The position numbers and the translations under genes are program-made. From a virus, in the IMG/VR virus record IMGVR_UViG_3300045284_000255, positions 1-28,275 of that record: a DNA stretch of 28,275 bases; one strand, 5' to 3'. Shown here piece after piece: positions 27,011-28,275 of this stretch. Positions within the stretch are counted from its first letter, which is position 1. Every line of letters starts with the position of its first letter. The notes below the pieces were generated by a model, which was not told the DNA's origin, made no database searches, and saw only the letters and a program-made list of their open reading frames with translations.

Positions 27011-27283
27011 ATGGTCACCTGGCACCGCTTCGTCCTGCACGATCGCGCCGGCGACTACCTGCGGCTCGGCTGGTGCCCGAGTCTTTGCGACCGGAGCCCT
27101 GCGCTCGACGGTACACCGCACGGCCAGTATTCCGTGCTGATGTCGTGGATTTGCCAATGCTTGCCAGTCGAACCAAAAGCGGCTGAACAACACAGCCGCC
27201 AGGAGCCCGGCCATCCACTGGCTGATGCCCACAATGCCAATGCCGGGCTCCACCCATCCGAAAGCGCCAGCCCATGCGCTTGA
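27011..27283 (+). CDS. Small conserved phage protein (HFVLHD-like)
   Basis: Start chosen at ATG 27011 (GGAG nine bases upstream), giving 90 residues; an ATG at 26903 overlapping the loader stop would add a Pro/Arg-rich stretch translated from the hairpins and is less likely. The first half, W-H-R-F-V-L-H-D-R-A-G-D-Y-L-R-L-G-W-C, then L-M-S-W-I-C-Q-C-L-P-V-E-P, resembles a small family I recall from Rhizobiales phages ('H-x-V-L-H-D...L-G-W...W-L-C-x-C'). The C-terminal third is low-complexity. Function unknown. It overlaps the next gene. Confidence 0.6.
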   Translation: MVTWHRFVLHDRAGDYLRLGWCPSLCDRSPALDGTPHGQYSVLMSWICQCLPVEPKAAEQHSRQEPGHPLADAHNANAGLHPSESASPCA

Positions 27284-27756
27284 GCACGATCGCGGCCGAT
27301 AGCCAGGGCCTGGCGCCGCCGCAGTGGTCCGCCAGTTGGGTGCAACGGCGGCTGATCGAGGCCTATTCCGTGGAACGCCGGTTGCCGCAAGCGCGCCGGC
27401 GGTTGTTGGTTGCCTCTGCCTGGCCGAGCATGGCGGTCGAATTCTCGGATATTGTCGGGCGCGCCGACGACGACCGCAAAGACCGTTTTCACAGTTGGGA
27501 ATTCACTCGGCTCGGCGTTCCGGCTGCGGATATCTCGCGGATGGAACAAGCGCACGATTGGCTAATCATGCTGGCGCCATATCCCGAGGAACGGCTTTGC
27601 CTGGCCCAATGGGCGGCCGCCGTTGCCTATCGGCGGTCAGTGCGGAAAATGCTGGCAAAACGGGGTTGGTCGCGGACTACCTTCTACCGATATGCCAGCG
27701 GTGGCGCCCATGTCATTGCGCTGGAACTCAATCGGCAAAGCCTACCTGTGGTGTAG
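27274..27756 (+). CDS. DUF6362-like phage protein
   Basis: A 160-residue protein whose ATG lies 10 bases inside the previous gene. It has the W-V-Q-R-R-L-I-E-A-Y-S-V-E-R-R-L-P start (22-38), W-P-S-M-A-V-E-F in the middle, and A-D-I-S-R-M-E-Q-A-H-D-W-L. It ends with an HTH-like R-S-V-R-K-M-L-A-K-R-G-W-S-R-T-T-F-Y-R-Y and A-L-E-L-N. I recall this layout from DUF6362 proteins of alphaproteobacterial phages, which sit near the packaging genes and may be transcription or packaging regulators; unverified. It is the last gene of the rightward operon before an intergenic gap. Confidence 0.7.
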   Translation: MRLSTIAADSQGLAPPQWSASWVQRRLIEAYSVERRLPQARRRLLVASAWPSMAVEFSDIVGRADDDRKDRFHSWEFTRLGVPAADISRMEQAHDWLIMLAPYPEERLCLAQWAAAVAYRRSVRKMLAKRGWSRTTFYRYASGGAHVIALELNRQSLPVV

Positions 27757-27893
27757 GGATTGATTTACGCACCACGCACTGGTACCAGATTTGCGCCCTG
27801 GTAGGGTTGAGTGGGATAGACCGCCCCCACCCTAGGGCAACCCCTTAAAACGCACCCACGGCCTTCCCTGCTCGATTGTTGGCCTATCCAGCG
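27757..27893. other. Intergenic gap with inverted repeats before the HNH gene
   Basis: 137 bp without a gene. It contains TACCAG (27783-27788)/CTGGTA (27798-27803), and a longer imperfect stem: GGGTTG (27804-27809) with CAACCC (27838-27843), enclosing GTGGG (27811-27815) with CCCAC (27826-27830). No T-tract follows. It could hold a late-gene promoter or termination structure upstream of packaging genes; no promoter boxes were convincing. Confidence 0.35.
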
Positions 27894-28226
27894 ATGACCA
27901 AGGTCCGGTCCCTACCCCCGTTGTTCCGTACCCTGGACGGACGTACCACCCCGCTGCTGAAGGACGACGACCGAGCCTACCGCACCCCTGCTTACCGAGA
28001 GTGGCGTGCTGCGGTGGTGGGCAGGGCTGGCGGTCAGTGCGAGGCCAACGACGACGATGGGTTCCGATGCACCAGGGCAGCACCCGAGCATCGGATGTTC
28101 GCCGACCACATCCATGAGTTGCGTGATGGTGGGTCGGTGCTCGACCTCAACAATGGTCAATGCCTCTGCGCTTCACACCACCGGCGCAAGACAATCGAGG
28201 CGCAGGTTCGTAGAATAAAATGCTAA
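27894..28226 (+). CDS. HNH endonuclease, packaging-associated type
   Basis: 110 residues from ATG 27894. The HNH core has C49 and C59 as the first zinc pair, A-D71-H72-I-H-E-L-R-D-G-G-S (70-81), N86-N87-G-Q-C90, and C92-x2-H95-H96-R-R-K-T. HNH proteins of this kind are encoded next to cos and terminase in HK97-like phages, where they stimulate cos cleavage by terminase. No terminase follows within the window, but only 49 bases remain. It starts after a 137-bp gap, so it may begin the packaging/late unit. Confidence 0.85.
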   Translation: MTKVRSLPPLFRTLDGRTTPLLKDDDRAYRTPAYREWRAAVVGRAGGQCEANDDDGFRCTRAAPEHRMFADHIHELRDGGSVLDLNNGQCLCASHHRRKTIEAQVRRIKC

Positions 28227-28232
28227 GCGCAC

Positions 28233-28266
28233 GGGGGGGCGTATCCAAAAATATGAAACCCCCCCC
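28233..28266. other. G7/C8 inverted tracts after the HNH gene (cos or hairpin candidate)
   Basis: Seven G (28233-28239) and eight C (28259-28266) flank a 19-base AT-rich spacer. It is the last DNA before the window edge and directly follows the HNH gene, where cos often lies in HK97-like phages. It could equally be a hairpin; the sequence alone does not decide. Confidence 0.3.
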
Positions 28267-28275
28267 AGCGTAGAG

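Noticed and set aside
27783-27803. TACCAG...CTGGTA as a fifth repressor operator
   Set aside because: The half-sites are nine bases apart in place of four, so the same dimer would not fit.

Overview
The window is almost entirely the genome of a temperate, long non-contractile-tailed phage (siphovirus). The high GC content, dense operons with 1-4 bp start/stop overlaps, a Bradyrhizobium-style C-terminal sorting-like signal on one exported protein, and several small protein families familiar from Rhizobiales phages all suggest an alphaproteobacterial host, probably the Bradyrhizobium/Rhodopseudomonas group. The host is an inference; no host gene is visible. The integrase sits mid-window with phage genes on both sides, and an HNH gene ends the right side where terminase genes usually follow. 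This is the virion/circular gene order rather than an integrated prophage with host flanks.

Layout. (1) 1-11897, plus strand: late genes. They run from the end of a head-tail connector through a small membrane protein, head closure and tail completion proteins, tail tube, tail chaperone pair (possible -1 frameshift), tape measure, tail-tip proteins, tail fibre-like proteins (a repeat-rich BNR/propeller-like protein and a SPRY-like protein), then an amidase-DPBB endolysin and a one-TM holin/spanin-like protein. (2) 11890-14475, minus strand: a train of very small genes, several under 60 codons, including a 53-codon HTH-like gene surrounded by five copies of a 10-bp motif. (3) 14479-17700, minus strand: tyrosine integrase, small membrane or exported proteins, and a secreted protein with a PEP-CTERM-like tail (a likely lysogenic-conversion gene). 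(4) 17716-20523, minus strand: early-left operon with a putative annealing protein, YqaJ-type exonuclease, an Ala/Trp/Arg tandem-repeat protein and a small HTH protein. (5) 20555-21014: immunity switch, with a repressor gene flanked by leftward and rightward promoters and four copies of one 18-bp operator. (6) 21014-28226, plus strand: early-right operon with a Cro/YdaS-like protein, an HTH protein, a small HNH protein, an SF2 helicase of AT-richer composition, a winged-helix protein, a DNA methyltransferase, a VRR-NUC nuclease, a DUF1376 replication protein with an origin-like segment inside it, a helicase-loader-like protein, two tandem hairpins, a DUF6362-like protein and a second HNH endonuclease.

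How it fits together: the repressor should shut both early promoters in the lysogen. On induction, the left operon supplies recombination and integration/excision functions and the right operon supplies replication and DNA modification, followed by the late morphogenesis and lysis genes. Terminase, portal and capsid genes are not in the window and are expected just beyond the right end and before the left end.

No tRNA, rRNA, CRISPR array or insertion sequence was recognised. Assignments come from reading the sequence only; no database search was run.
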